From contig NZ_JANQBC010000001.1 of assembly GCF_024721995.1 (NCBI RefSeq), positions 806,001 to 870,000 on the forward strand: DNA of 64,000 bases. The letters run 5' to 3'. A program made the position numbers and the translations under genes. This stretch comes from Paenibacillus radicibacter. Lineage in GTDB: Bacteria; Bacillota; Bacilli; Paenibacillales; NBRC-103111. How positions within the stretch are numbered: position 1 is the stretch's first letter; every line of letters starts with the position of its first letter. Under the pieces are notes generated by a model, which had not been told where the DNA came from, searched no databases, and worked only from the letters and a program-made list of their open reading frames with translations. Below, piece after piece: positions 25,017 through 32,245 of this stretch.

Positions 25017-25174
25017 GTTATCAAAAACCGCGTAGTATCAACGTTTTCCCCACGTAGGACTAAACGTTGGACTATCGTAAACTGTACGCAGGGTACAGCT
25101 CGAGCGCTATACAGGTATCCGCTTCGTAAATGAAACCTCTCATTCGTTATTATGACGATTGGGAGGTTTTTTAA

Positions 25175-25345
25175 TTGACGGAAGGTATGGATAAACGCGC
25201 TGGAAAAAGAACGAAGGTTGAACGTGTGAAATCGGAGAAGATGCGGTCGGCTTTATCGTACCAACTTGAGTCGTTGTTCGAACGGTTTCTAAATTCGAAA
25301 GTTGCCGAGGGCCGGACGAAAAAAACGAGGGCCGTTCCTAGGTAA
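25175..25345 (+). pseudogene. Truncated tyrosine integrase, N-terminal remnant
   Basis: A 56-codon frame begins at a TTG with GGGAGG upstream. The segment LESLFERFLNSKVAEGRTKK resembles the start of the SAM-like core-binding domain of phage and ICE integrases, where a phrase such as F-L-x-x-K-x-A-E-G-R is followed by the first helix of the domain. The frame stops after ten more residues and no catalytic domain with R-H-x-x-R-Y follows. Its place, directly beside the tRNA end of the element, is where integrase genes usually sit. The identification rests on a short match and could be wrong. Confidence 0.5.
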
Positions 25346-25447
25346 ACAACGAAAGTGTTATGCGCTAACGGTTTTCCTACACGGATCATTTGACCGCCTC
25401 CTTCCGCTTAAAATACCGTTGATTTACCTGTCTTAATCTGCAATCGA

Positions 25448-25806
25448 TCATTCGACCTCCGCATAAACTGTCGCCGCTAATTCCCCGTGTTCTCCCCGTA
25501 AAAATGCCGCATTAATCGCGGATTGAATACCTTTAGACGTCTCCGTAATTTTCGCAATAAACTCCGTCAATGTAGTGGCTCCGGAAATGGCTGCGGTTCT
25601 TTCCGATACCGTTTCGATCGCTCATAGCAATCCGGTCATACTTAACGTGTAGTAGCCAGAGTCGCGCCAAGTCTCACGTAGAGTAGGATCGGCACCTTCC
25701 GCCTCTCGCTGCGTCCAGTTCGGCGCTTTCGTGGGATCGACGATGCGGCGTTCCTCAACGATAAACTGCGTTTAAGGCGATAATTTTCCGTTAGATTTAC
25801 GTTCAT
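25448..25806 (-). pseudogene. Broken phage-type gene
   Basis: Starting at an ATG at 25806 with GGAGG upstream, the frame reads MNVNLTENYRLK and then shifts. In the next frame FIVEERRIVDPTKAPNWTQR and REAEGADPTLRETWRDSGYY continue, then an in-frame stop, then AIETVSERTAAISGATTLTE and FIAKITETSKGIQSAINAAF up to a stop at 25448. Joined, these make a plausible 110-120-residue small phage or plasmid protein of unknown role. At least one frameshift and one nonsense change make it non-functional. A 21-codon frame overlaps its stop (TGATG). Confidence 0.5.
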
Positions 25807-26114
25807 TTACGTATACCTCCGTATTAGTTAATGTAGTGCATTTGAAACGCATATTATCGGTAATTAGCGTCTATAGAAATCCAATTTCAATGTGATATTG
25901 ATATTTTCATTACAGTGGTAGTAGGTTCTGAAAATGTGTGGATAAGTGTATAAAGTCGTTGAAATACTCGATCTACTCTTGTCTAAATTAACTGGGTATA
26001 AAGAGAAAGTAGACCGCGAAGTTTCAATTGTTATGAATAGTAGGTTATTAAAACCTTTTCGCGATGAACGTAGTAAGTTGCGATATCTTTTCTTCATCGA
26101 CTTCATCGTCTCAG
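25807..26114. other. Element interior without a convincing gene
   Basis: This stretch holds only a doubtful 84-codon minus-strand frame (25864-26118) overlapping the next gene by four bases. That frame has a poor ribosome site and composition unlike a known family. Otherwise AT-rich sequence with nothing recognised. Confidence 0.4.
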
Positions 26115-26441
26115 TCACTTCGTTTCCTCGAAATATTCATTTATAACTGATTGTCCCTGCCAGCGATAGTCAACCAATCGATCAACGTATTTATTCGCTG
26201 TTTGCCGATTAACGCCGAGCAGTTTTGCAATCTGAGCTTGTGTAGGATAACAATTGCCCTGCACATCCATAAACGAGGCTATTGCGCGTAGCATTGTCCA
26301 ATTTTGCGGCCCAATGTCTGCGATTAAGCCGCATTTCGCAGCGTCGACGTACATCTTTACAAAGATGCGTCTTTCCGATTCACCAGTAGTTAACGAGTAC
26401 TCCGTTTGCGACTCAACCGATACGAGATTACTTACCGTCAA
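26115..26441 (-). CDS. Helix-turn-helix protein of the integrated element
   Basis: 108 residues from a TTG at 26441 with AGGAGG nine bases upstream; an ATG at 26552 would add 37 residues of low quality. The core IGPQNWTMLRAIASFMDVQG followed by CYPTQAQIAKLLGVNRQTAN is a MarR/GntR-like winged helix of the kind found in phage replisome organisers and plasmid replication regulators. N-terminal residues FVKMYVDAAKCGLIADIG fit the same group. It is the only seemingly intact regulatory gene in the element. Confidence 0.6.
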   Translation of the reverse strand: MTVSNLVSVESQTEYSLTTGESERRIFVKMYVDAAKCGLIADIGPQNWTMLRAIASFMDVQGNCYPTQAQIAKLLGVNRQTANKYVDRLVDYRWQGQSVINEYFEETK

Positions 26442-26644
26442 TACACGCGTCCTCCTCTCTGTTGTTGCCGTTATACTAATTCGTTGCCGACCGAATCGAT
26501 TTCGCACAAGATACGTGAAAATTATTTGCCGTGAATTTACCGTGTCATTCACGTGGAATTAACGTTTCGCTATTCATTGACGAAGATTAAGTCGTCGGAT
26601 ACATGTAGCGATAATTTGTACGGTAAATCTGCGTAAAAAAGAAG

Positions 26645-26681
26645 AACGCCACCCTCCGTTACGGTTACGGAAGATGGCGCT
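26645..26681. terminator. Possible terminator between the lipoprotein and HTH genes
   Basis: CGCCA ... CGT and ACG ... TGGCG arms can form an imperfect hairpin. T-runs lie on the minus strand side. Confidence 0.4.
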
Positions 26682-26744
26682 ATGTACAGAACTAACGTTT
26701 TACTGACGAGATTATCAACATAACATGATCACCGTATAGAGCGA

Positions 26745-27137
26745 TCACTTACTAATGCGTTTCCAAGCCTGTTCGGATCCGATTTCTTCCGACCCTGTTA
26801 GATTCCGCATCTTTAAGGATTCTCCATTCTCACTCAACATCATATGCATATCGTATTTTGCACCTACACCTAAATCTACAAAATCAAAACCATTTTCTTT
26901 AATTTTCTTAATGTCTTTCCATTTAGTATCATTTTCTTTGAAATCTTTTTGTGCACCGAGTTTAATAATTATACCTCTGTATTCCCCACTGTCCAACTTC
27001 TCAACTTGTACTTGCATGCCATTAAAAACGCTACCATCATTTCGTTCCCAAAGCCCGACTATACTCTTTGAGTTCCCGCAACCCACGATCATTAATAAAC
27101 ATAAAAATAAAAAAAATGTTGAACCTGTCCTCTTCAT
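26745..27137 (-). CDS. Lipoprotein with DUF2147-like domain
   Basis: 130 residues with GGGAGG before the ATG. The signal is a lipoprotein type: positively charged start, hydrophobic FFLFLCLLMIVGCG with the lipobox Cys at about residue 20. The mature part SIVGLWERNDGSVFNGMQVQ, GEYRGIIIKLGAQKDF and LKMRNLTGSEEIGSEQAWKR resembles DUF2147, a small beta-barrel-like extracytoplasmic domain of unknown role. It lies inside the integrated element and appears intact, so it may be cargo. Confidence 0.65.
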   Translation of the reverse strand: MKRTGSTFFLFLCLLMIVGCGNSKSIVGLWERNDGSVFNGMQVQVEKLDSGEYRGIIIKLGAQKDFKENDTKWKDIKKIKENGFDFVDLGVGAKYDMHMMLSENGESLKMRNLTGSEEIGSEQAWKRISK

Positions 27138-27455
27138 ATGTCACCTCCCTACTAATAGGTTATATTTACCTATTATATTATAATTGCGCACAATAAAAAG
27201 ACTTGTAATTTAAGAACTGTACCGCAATAGCAGTCTACGGAAATATTAAAGTGTGTATTTGTTATGACGTTATAACTTTTGTATAGGGTATCGCTCCCAA
27301 AATTTGCAAGTTAGCGGTCCTATACGATATAATATTAATTAATCGAATGAGTACGTTACATATACGAAATTACGGAAAACCTTATATAGCGCCATTTCCC
27401 CACGTATTTTATACCTCCGATGGACTATTGTTGGACAAACGTTGTCAAAACGAGA
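27138..27455. other. Right part of the element, non-coding
   Basis: AT-rich sequence with no convincing gene. It contains TTTCCCCACGTA at 27395-27406 and GGACTA/GGACAA at 27422-27438, matching boxes near the left end; these may be recombinase arm sites. Confidence 0.5.
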
Positions 27456-27501
27456 CTTGACAGGGTAGAGGTCGTGGGTTCGATTCCCGCTCAGATCATA
27501 C
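27456..27501 (+). repeat. Right attachment site (attR)
   Basis: Copy of the tRNA-Val 3' half, 45 of 46 bases identical to 24971-25016. The tRNA 5' half is absent here, so it is not a second tRNA gene. Confidence 0.88.
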
Positions 27502-27503
27502 TT

Positions 27504-27533
27504 AAAAGCCTTGATGTATCATGGCTTTTTTCT
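27504..27533 (+). terminator. Original terminator of tRNA-Val, displaced by the element
   Basis: AAAGCC-T-TGAT and ATCA-T-GGCTTT form a stem, followed by TTTTTC. It starts two bases after attR, where a tRNA terminator is expected. Confidence 0.75.
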
Positions 27534-27542
27534 TTGTTTAAT

Positions 27543-27689
27543 ATGTTTTATTCGAGTCAATATGTAAACGAAAGCTGGAAATATAAAGGGGATATTGAGC
27601 CAATCGATACTTCTTTATTCATAACGCGCCCCACAGGAGTTATTGGTTTTATTTTTAGTCTCTTAGTTTTGTTTCGTTTAATTTTCTAA
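27543..27689 (+). CDS. Short membrane protein, possible DUF6199-like fragment
   Basis: 48 residues: SSQYVNESWKYKGDIEPIDT then a hydrophobic tail GVIGFIFSLLVLFRLIF. The SWKYKG-x-x-EP-x-D phrase reminds me of small Paenibacillus membrane proteins called DUF6199, which are longer and have another helix before it. There is no clear ribosome site before the ATG, and the tRNA terminator lies directly upstream. It may therefore be a truncated relic or not translated. Confidence 0.35.
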   Translation: MFYSSQYVNESWKYKGDIEPIDTSLFITRPTGVIGFIFSLLVLFRLIF

Positions 27690-27719
27690 TCCAATTACAT
27701 AGAGTAAATCAAAATCAAT

Positions 27720-27750
27720 ATCCCACGACCCTATACTGGTTCGTGGGATT
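27720..27750. terminator. Terminator downstream of the glucosaminidase gene
   Basis: ATCCCACGA and TCGTGGGAT arms with a short loop, followed on the minus strand by an AT-rich stretch. Confidence 0.75.
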
Positions 27751-27755
27751 CTACA

Positions 27756-28457
27756 TTATATAAGCCCTTTGCGATGCAGTACCGTCAGTACGCGATAGAA
27801 ATCATAGCTGCCTCCATTAGGCTCAGAAAGAATCGGCTTGCCATTTGCACCGAGCGTATTGACAGCAGATTTCACTGCTTCCTGTGCCCAATCTGGCGGT
27901 GAGGACAACGTTTGTTTAGCTTCCATATCCGACAATCGCTTTTCTAATTCTGCGATCTTTGTTTCCAATTGTGTTATTTTCTCACTCACCTCCACGACCT
28001 CCTCATCATATTTATGCAAATCATACATATCCATAAGTGCTATCAATTTAGCAGCATACTTCGGATCTGTTGCGTACCCGCATGCTTGTAACATCTGCGC
28101 TTGCTCGTTTGCTGTTTTCGCTTTGCGAACGCGATCATAGCGTGAATTCTCGAATAACAAGTCTTGATCTCGGTAAAAGTCCTCAATGCTGTCATATGCG
28201 CGGAATGCAGCTTGAATATTAACTTTCCTCCCATCGTAAACTTCCCAAGTACCTTTGTTCACGACCGTTCCTCTCCAATACGAGTTCGGCTTGCCACTAC
28301 CAACTTTATAGCCACCCAAATTACGCCACGACGGGATTTGCCAACCTGTCTCATGTGCAGATTGGGCAATTCGTAGTGAGGCAAAGATTGTAGAGCCTTC
28401 CAGAAGAATCTCCTTCGCGATCGGAGCAATTTGTGCAAAAAAATCAGATGGTGTCAA
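27756..28457 (-). CDS. Glucosaminidase-domain cell-wall hydrolase
   Basis: 233 residues from a TTG with AGAGGTG eight bases upstream. Residues 1-150 form a FlgJ/LytD-like glucosaminidase domain: PSDFFAQIAPIAKEILLEGS, ASLRIAQSAHETGWQIPSWR with the catalytic Glu, NLGGYKVGSGKPNSYWRGTV, and a FRAYDSIEDFYRDQDLLF stretch. A coiled coil follows (ITQLETKIAELEKRLSDMEA) and a C-terminal segment PPDWAQEAVKSAV that resembles a wall- or spore-binding unit. There is no signal peptide, so it acts like a phage endolysin or is released by lysis. It lies just outside attR, and may be a former prophage gene. Confidence 0.8.
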   Translation of the reverse strand: MTPSDFFAQIAPIAKEILLEGSTIFASLRIAQSAHETGWQIPSWRNLGGYKVGSGKPNSYWRGTVVNKGTWEVYDGRKVNIQAAFRAYDSIEDFYRDQDLLFENSRYDRVRKAKTANEQAQMLQACGYATDPKYAAKLIALMDMYDLHKYDEEVVEVSEKITQLETKIAELEKRLSDMEAKQTLSSPPDWAQEAVKSAVNTLGANGKPILSEPNGGSYDFYRVLTVLHRKGLI

Positions 28458-28779
28458 TGTCTTATCACCTCTCTTTCTACTACAGCATATCTAGAAGAAA
28501 GAAGACTTGTCACAACGCTCTCAAATAATGTTTACTTGTACGGGATAACACCACTTTCACGAGGCCTCTACCCAGTCACAATAGCGCTCATACGTACAAA
28601 TCATCCAAATAATTTTCCCGTAACTACACGAATGTCTCATACCGAATAGGTATTCGATCAATATACTGAACTGTGGTCATGGAGTGGTCTACACCTAAAT
28701 CGATATCGTAGTTCGCTCATAATATCCCACGTTCTATACCTTCTCACGGCTACGTGAATGATGAAAGGAGTTGGGTGAA
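28458..28779. other. Non-coding stretch before the YjcZ-like gene
   Basis: 322 bases with no convincing open frame on either strand. It must contain the promoters of the divergent glucosaminidase and YjcZ-like genes, but no clear -35/-10 pair was seen. Confidence 0.5.
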
Positions 28780-28884
28780 ATGGGAGAAGTCGGACATGGT
28801 TGCGGAGGATTTTCATCGACAGGATCTATCTTAGTGCTCTTCATACTTTTAGTAATTATTAGCTGCACAATGATGTGCCGTTAA
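28780..28884 (+). CDS. YjcZ-like small sporulation protein
   Basis: A 34-residue peptide with AAAGGAG upstream. It has a Gly-rich start (GEVGHGCGGFSSTGS), then one hydrophobic helix (ILVLFILLVIISCTMM) with Cys and Arg at the end. This layout, a short glycine/aromatic-rich head followed by an L-F-I-L-L-V-I-x helix, is that of the YjcZ family of spore-associated membrane peptides. It differs in carrying three cysteines. Because of its size it is easily missed by gene callers. A terminator follows within 45 bases. Confidence 0.7.
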   Translation: MGEVGHGCGGFSSTGSILVLFILLVIISCTMMCR

Positions 28885-28924
28885 TTTTACCCTCTTTTGG
28901 GTAGGTAGAATACAACTGTGGATT

Positions 28925-28955
28925 GCCGTAGGTCAATTTGACTTGCGGCTTTTTC
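28925..28955 (+). terminator. Terminator after the YjcZ-like gene
   Basis: GCCGTAGGTCA pairs with TGACTTGCGGC, then TTTTT. Confidence 0.8.
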
Positions 28956-29053
28956 TATAATGCTGCACCTATGAAAAATTTGTGACTTTTATAACTGTAA
29001 GCGCATACATTTTGACCTATACTTAAGTCATCCCACAAGATGAGGTGATTGAC

Positions 29054-29239
29054 ATGATGTTATGTGAATCTTGTTCCAGTCGTATGAACGTGAATCAAAG
29101 TATCAAATGCCGATTTAGTGGAAGTATCATCTGTCTATCCTGTAATAAAGCAACTATTGTTCCAAGTGTACTCAACACATTACGTTCGTTAGAGACCAAC
29201 AGCACAGACCATCACTACCCAATGTTATCTCCGTACTAA
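29054..29239 (+). CDS. Small zinc-finger-like protein, possibly Gin/CsfB-like
   Basis: 61 residues from the ATG at 29054, with GAGGTG six bases upstream (a GTG at 29045 is within that site). Two cysteine pairs, LCESCSS near the start and IICLSCN about 25 residues later, suggest a single zinc site. The spacing and the I-C-L-x-C phrase recall the sporulation anti-sigma factor Gin (CsfB), but the rest of the sequence is not clearly related and no sigma gene is adjacent. A perfect hairpin follows 38 bases downstream. Confidence 0.45.
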   Translation: MMLCESCSSRMNVNQSIKCRFSGSIICLSCNKATIVPSVLNTLRSLETNSTDHHYPMLSPY

Positions 29240-29277
29240 ATTGAACATATTGGTTTTCACATTATGATAAATGCTAC

Positions 29278-29314
29278 AATAGGCATGACTTGAATAATTC
29301 AAGTCATGCCTATT
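29278..29314 (+). terminator. Long perfect hairpin terminator
   Basis: Two 17-base perfectly complementary arms (AATAGGCATGACTTGAA and its complement) with a three-base loop, then TCGTTTTCC. It is unusually long and perfect. Confidence 0.75.
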
Positions 29315-29340
29315 TCGTTTTCCAAAAAAGGAGTGATTAG

Positions 29341-29559
29341 ATGGAAAATTTCGGTCTATTCGTCATGCTTTCTCTTATCGTGCCTATATTAGCCCTGCTT
29401 CTCATTATTTCAATCAAAATTGTGAAGGGCAAGAAGCTTCCCGAAAGTAACTATACACCTTTTGACTATATTACCGGTCAGACGACAGTTGAATTTCATG
29501 AACAAAAAGAAGCAAAAGAAGAAAATGACGATCAAGGTGATGACAAAGATCGCTATTAA
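29341..29559 (+). CDS. Small single-pass membrane protein, DUF3951-like
   Basis: 72 residues, ATG with AAAGGAGTG upstream. One N-terminal membrane helix (LFVMLSLIVPILALLLIISI), then KIVKGKKLPESNYTPFDYIT and an acidic tail (EAKEENDDQGDDKDRY). The phrase YTPFDYITGQ after a helix is what I remember of DUF3951, a small family of Bacillales. Function unknown. It converges with the NhaC gene, only three bases separating the stops. Confidence 0.6.
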   Translation: MENFGLFVMLSLIVPILALLLIISIKIVKGKKLPESNYTPFDYITGQTTVEFHEQKEAKEENDDQGDDKDRY

Positions 29560-29562
29560 AAC

Positions 29563-30924
29563 TTAAAGCTGTGCCTCCATATTTCGAACTTGTCCCTGCT
29601 TAGACTTGCGATAGTCCTGATAACAGGATAAACCTATTGCGAATAACGGTAGACTCCATAAGAACACCGCATATATCGCATACGACTCTAACGGAACACC
29701 AATGAGTGTCATACATAGAATCGCAAGTAAATTCCAAGGTACCAAGGCTGGGAATACCAATGAAGTATCCGCAATCACACGTGATAGATGCTGTGTTGGA
29801 AATTTACTGCTCCATAGCGGCAATATATTGCGCCCACTCATCATAATTGGCAATGTCTGTGTACAAGACAATAGCCCAAGTCCAAGTCCGAATAACCCCG
29901 TTCGCCAAGTCGCAGACACCATAGACGTAGATGATCCCAATAATTTCTGCATATACGGTTCTATCATACGCGTGTCTTCTAATATACCGTTAAACGCCCC
30001 TGCTAGTGCAATGAGTATAACAAGATCAATCATATCCACCAATCCTTTGGCATGTAAGAACGGAACAAGTGTATTGTCATACCCAACCCATAACGTATGT
30101 ACCCACTGCCAAGCATCCACTCCTTGCAGAATCGATCCCATCATCATGGCTGCTACAGTCGATAGTAAGAATGCGTATTTCGTTGGAAATCGCAACAATA
30201 TTGCCCCTAATAACAAGACAAGCGGTATCCACAAATACGGACTATATTTGAAAAAAGATGCATACGTGCTCACATTCGCTAGAGCAGCTTGCGAACCCCA
30301 TTTTCCAAACCAATCAAAAAGTCCGTACACAATTGTGCATGTGATGACCGCAAGTATTGTCGATGGCAACAGTGCTCTAAATTGCATTCGAATTGTGCTG
30401 CCAGTAGATGAAGCAACTAGACGATGTGCCGAGGAAAACGGAGAAGTACGGTCCCCAACAAATGCTCCCGATATCAAGGCTCCCGCAACAATTGGAAGTG
30501 GAATTTGAAGGGATGCCGCTACCCCCATCAAAGGAATCCCCACCGCGCTCAGCGTTCCAGTCGAGGTCCCGAGAATCATCGAAATTACACTCGAGAATAA
30601 GAATGCAAAGGTTAAGAAGTACCCAGGGTTGAGTAAAGAAAGCCCCGCATCAATAAGAAAAGGTATCGTACCTGAGGCTGTCCAAGCCGGGATAAGAATA
30701 CCGACTAATGATAGTATCCAGACGACCTCTTTCGTATGTTTAACCCCCTTCATCATCGCTTCGCGCATAACAATGGCTGATGTTCCACTCTTAAGTGTGA
30801 CGACAATCAACACGATTAATCCGGCGATAAATCCAACAGATAGCGGTAGATCCAGGGTATATGCCAGCAGCAGACCGAATACAGTAACACTTACAATTCC
30901 GATTAATCGGCGAGTTGTCAGCAT
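29563..30924 (-). CDS. nhaC: Na+/H+ antiporter, NhaC family
   Basis: 453 residues with about eleven membrane segments. Family marks include SGTSAIVMREAMMKGVKHTK at the first loop, GTSTGTLSAVGIPLMGVA, ISGAFVGDRTSPFSSAHRLV with the conserved Asp-Arg-x-Ser-Pro and IADTSLVFPALVPWNLLAIL near the C-terminus. NhaC proteins exchange sodium for protons and also include malate/lactate antiporters (MleN), so the substrate is not settled. It is monocistronic and divergent from the exported protein at 31044. Confidence 0.9.
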   Translation of the reverse strand: MLTTRRLIGIVSVTVFGLLLAYTLDLPLSVGFIAGLIVLIVVTLKSGTSAIVMREAMMKGVKHTKEVVWILSLVGILIPAWTASGTIPFLIDAGLSLLNPGYFLTFAFLFSSVISMILGTSTGTLSAVGIPLMGVAASLQIPLPIVAGALISGAFVGDRTSPFSSAHRLVASSTGSTIRMQFRALLPSTILAVITCTIVYGLFDWFGKWGSQAALANVSTYASFFKYSPYLWIPLVLLLGAILLRFPTKYAFLLSTVAAMMMGSILQGVDAWQWVHTLWVGYDNTLVPFLHAKGLVDMIDLVILIALAGAFNGILEDTRMIEPYMQKLLGSSTSMVSATWRTGLFGLGLGLLSCTQTLPIMMSGRNILPLWSSKFPTQHLSRVIADTSLVFPALVPWNLLAILCMTLIGVPLESYAIYAVFLWSLPLFAIGLSCYQDYRKSKQGQVRNMEAQL

Positions 30925-31043
30925 CGTATGATCACGTCCTTTATAAACAATCTGTAATCATTGTACCAAGTTTTCTAAATAATTTGTGGATTTATGACAA
31001 AAACTAGTGTGCATATGGAAAATGATGAAGGGCGTGCAAAGCG

Positions 31044-32195
31044 ATGCGATATATCCAATCTCCATGGTTCCGAAAATTAGGCAGTATCGTGCTGCTATCC
31101 ATGTTATGTACAACTTTCCTACCCGTAGTGGTTGCAGCTAATGACTCCGATACAGCCAATCTAACCGTCCAATCTTCACCTACAGCAACATATCGAACGA
31201 CTCAAGAAATTCATATTCGTCATCTGCAAAAAGATTTGGAGCTAGCCGCTCAAAAACCAATTCCATTCCCCGCTCCTTATGCTGACATGTATCTTTCTTT
31301 TACAAATAATCTGATTCAACCTTCCTATGCAGTGACGCAACAAGGCGAGGTCATGGATCTTGATAAAGGAACGATGCTTCAGCTCGATCACACGATCATG
31401 AGCAAACTGCGCACCGAAGCAGCAGCTCTACATGCTAAGCACTATGGCAAGCTGCTTAAATGGGAGGAAATTCACGTTCTATTGCCCAAATACGCCAAAT
31501 TTACGATAAAAGACTTAGAGACCGGGCAAGAGTTTCAGGGACAGCGGCGAGCTGGCAGCTCACATGCAGACGTCCAGCCCTTAACGAAAGCAGACTCCGC
31601 CATCATGAAAAAAATATACGGTGGTAAGTGGAGCTGGCTACGACGTGCTGTGCTAATCAAACACGAGGGAAGCCTCTATGCAGGTTCCATGCATGGCATG
31701 CCTCATGGCGGTGATGGCATACCGGATAATGACTTCAAGGGTCACTTCTGCATCCATTTTGCGGGTAGTGTAACTCATGGTAATCTCACGCTGGACACCG
31801 CACATCAAGCCATGACCTATATGGCAGCAGGACAGCTACCTGATTATCTTGCCACTTTAACTCCGGTACAGCTTATGGAGCTGTGGACAATTGCGATTAA
31901 CAGACAGGACGCCGCGATTTATGCAGCGGTAACAGGTCAACCGAGTGCGAAAGTGACGACAATTCCTTTTGCTTCAGCTATTCGAACTTCTAAACCAACT
32001 AAGAAGAAAGTAGATGCCATCCAGTCGATAGCCGAACCATTTCAAACAACAATCTCTTCGCAGATCCGCTATTCATTAACCAATGCCAAGAACGGCAATA
32101 AAAAGTATGGTTCACTCGAATTTCTCATGGTGCATCCTTCTCTTCCAGGCCATTGGGTCATTCAGGACATTCATGTGCCGAGTAAGAAGAAATAA
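31044..32195 (+). CDS. Exported protein of unknown function with His/Cys-rich core
   Basis: 383 residues. A signal peptide covers about 1-33 (KLGSIVLLSMLCTTFLPVVVAAND). A helical and beta middle region follows to about 150. Residues 155-260 are the most conserved-looking: SSHADVQPLTKADSAIMKKI, YGGKWSWLRR, SMHGMPHGGDGIPDNDFKGH and HFCIHFAGSVTHG. Histidines and the single Cys in HFCIH could form an active site; it recalls the H-x-x-x-x-x-x-C pattern of L,D-transpeptidases, but the remainder does not match that family. The tail (after 340) looks like a beta domain that may bind a ligand. Function not assigned. Confidence 0.6.
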   Translation: MRYIQSPWFRKLGSIVLLSMLCTTFLPVVVAANDSDTANLTVQSSPTATYRTTQEIHIRHLQKDLELAAQKPIPFPAPYADMYLSFTNNLIQPSYAVTQQGEVMDLDKGTMLQLDHTIMSKLRTEAAALHAKHYGKLLKWEEIHVLLPKYAKFTIKDLETGQEFQGQRRAGSSHADVQPLTKADSAIMKKIYGGKWSWLRRAVLIKHEGSLYAGSMHGMPHGGDGIPDNDFKGHFCIHFAGSVTHGNLTLDTAHQAMTYMAAGQLPDYLATLTPVQLMELWTIAINRQDAAIYAAVTGQPSAKVTTIPFASAIRTSKPTKKKVDAIQSIAEPFQTTISSQIRYSLTNAKNGNKKYGSLEFLMVHPSLPGHWVIQDIHVPSKKK

Positions 32196-32208
32196 GTGGG
32201 TCAATATA

Positions 32209-32243
32209 AATATCCCTCCAGCAACTAATGCTAGAGGGATATT
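32209..32243. terminator. Bidirectional terminator between the exported protein and OB-fold gene
   Basis: AATATCCCTCCAGC pairs with GCTAGAGGGATATT over a seven-base loop. Confidence 0.82.
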
Positions 32244-32245
32244 AT

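Larger units (their letters stand above)
24971..27501. mobile_element. Decayed integrated element in tRNA-Val
   Basis: A 46-base direct repeat, identical except for one base, bounds this stretch. The left copy completes the tRNA gene; the right copy is followed at once by a hairpin with T-run that would be the tRNA's own terminator. This is the hallmark of site-specific integration by a tyrosine recombinase. Inside lie an integrase N-terminal fragment next to the tRNA, a frameshifted phage-type gene, a helix-turn-helix gene and a lipoprotein gene. The element is only about 2.5 kb and has no intact recombinase, so it should be immobile by itself. Both ends also share the 12-mer TTTCCCCACGTA and paired GGACTA-like boxes. 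Confidence 0.85.

Noticed and set aside
26880-27183. Plus-strand open frame across the lipoprotein gene
   Set aside because: It is the antisense of a gene with a ribosome site and lipobox, and its composition (many Ser, Pro, Phe, Ile) is that of a shadow frame.
27456-27501. Second tRNA-Val gene
   Set aside because: Only the 3' half is present; the acceptor 5' strand and D arm are missing, so it is an attachment-site copy.
29702-30508. 268-codon plus-strand frame opposite nhaC
   Set aside because: Shadow of the NhaC gene, whose membrane segments and motifs are clear on the minus strand.
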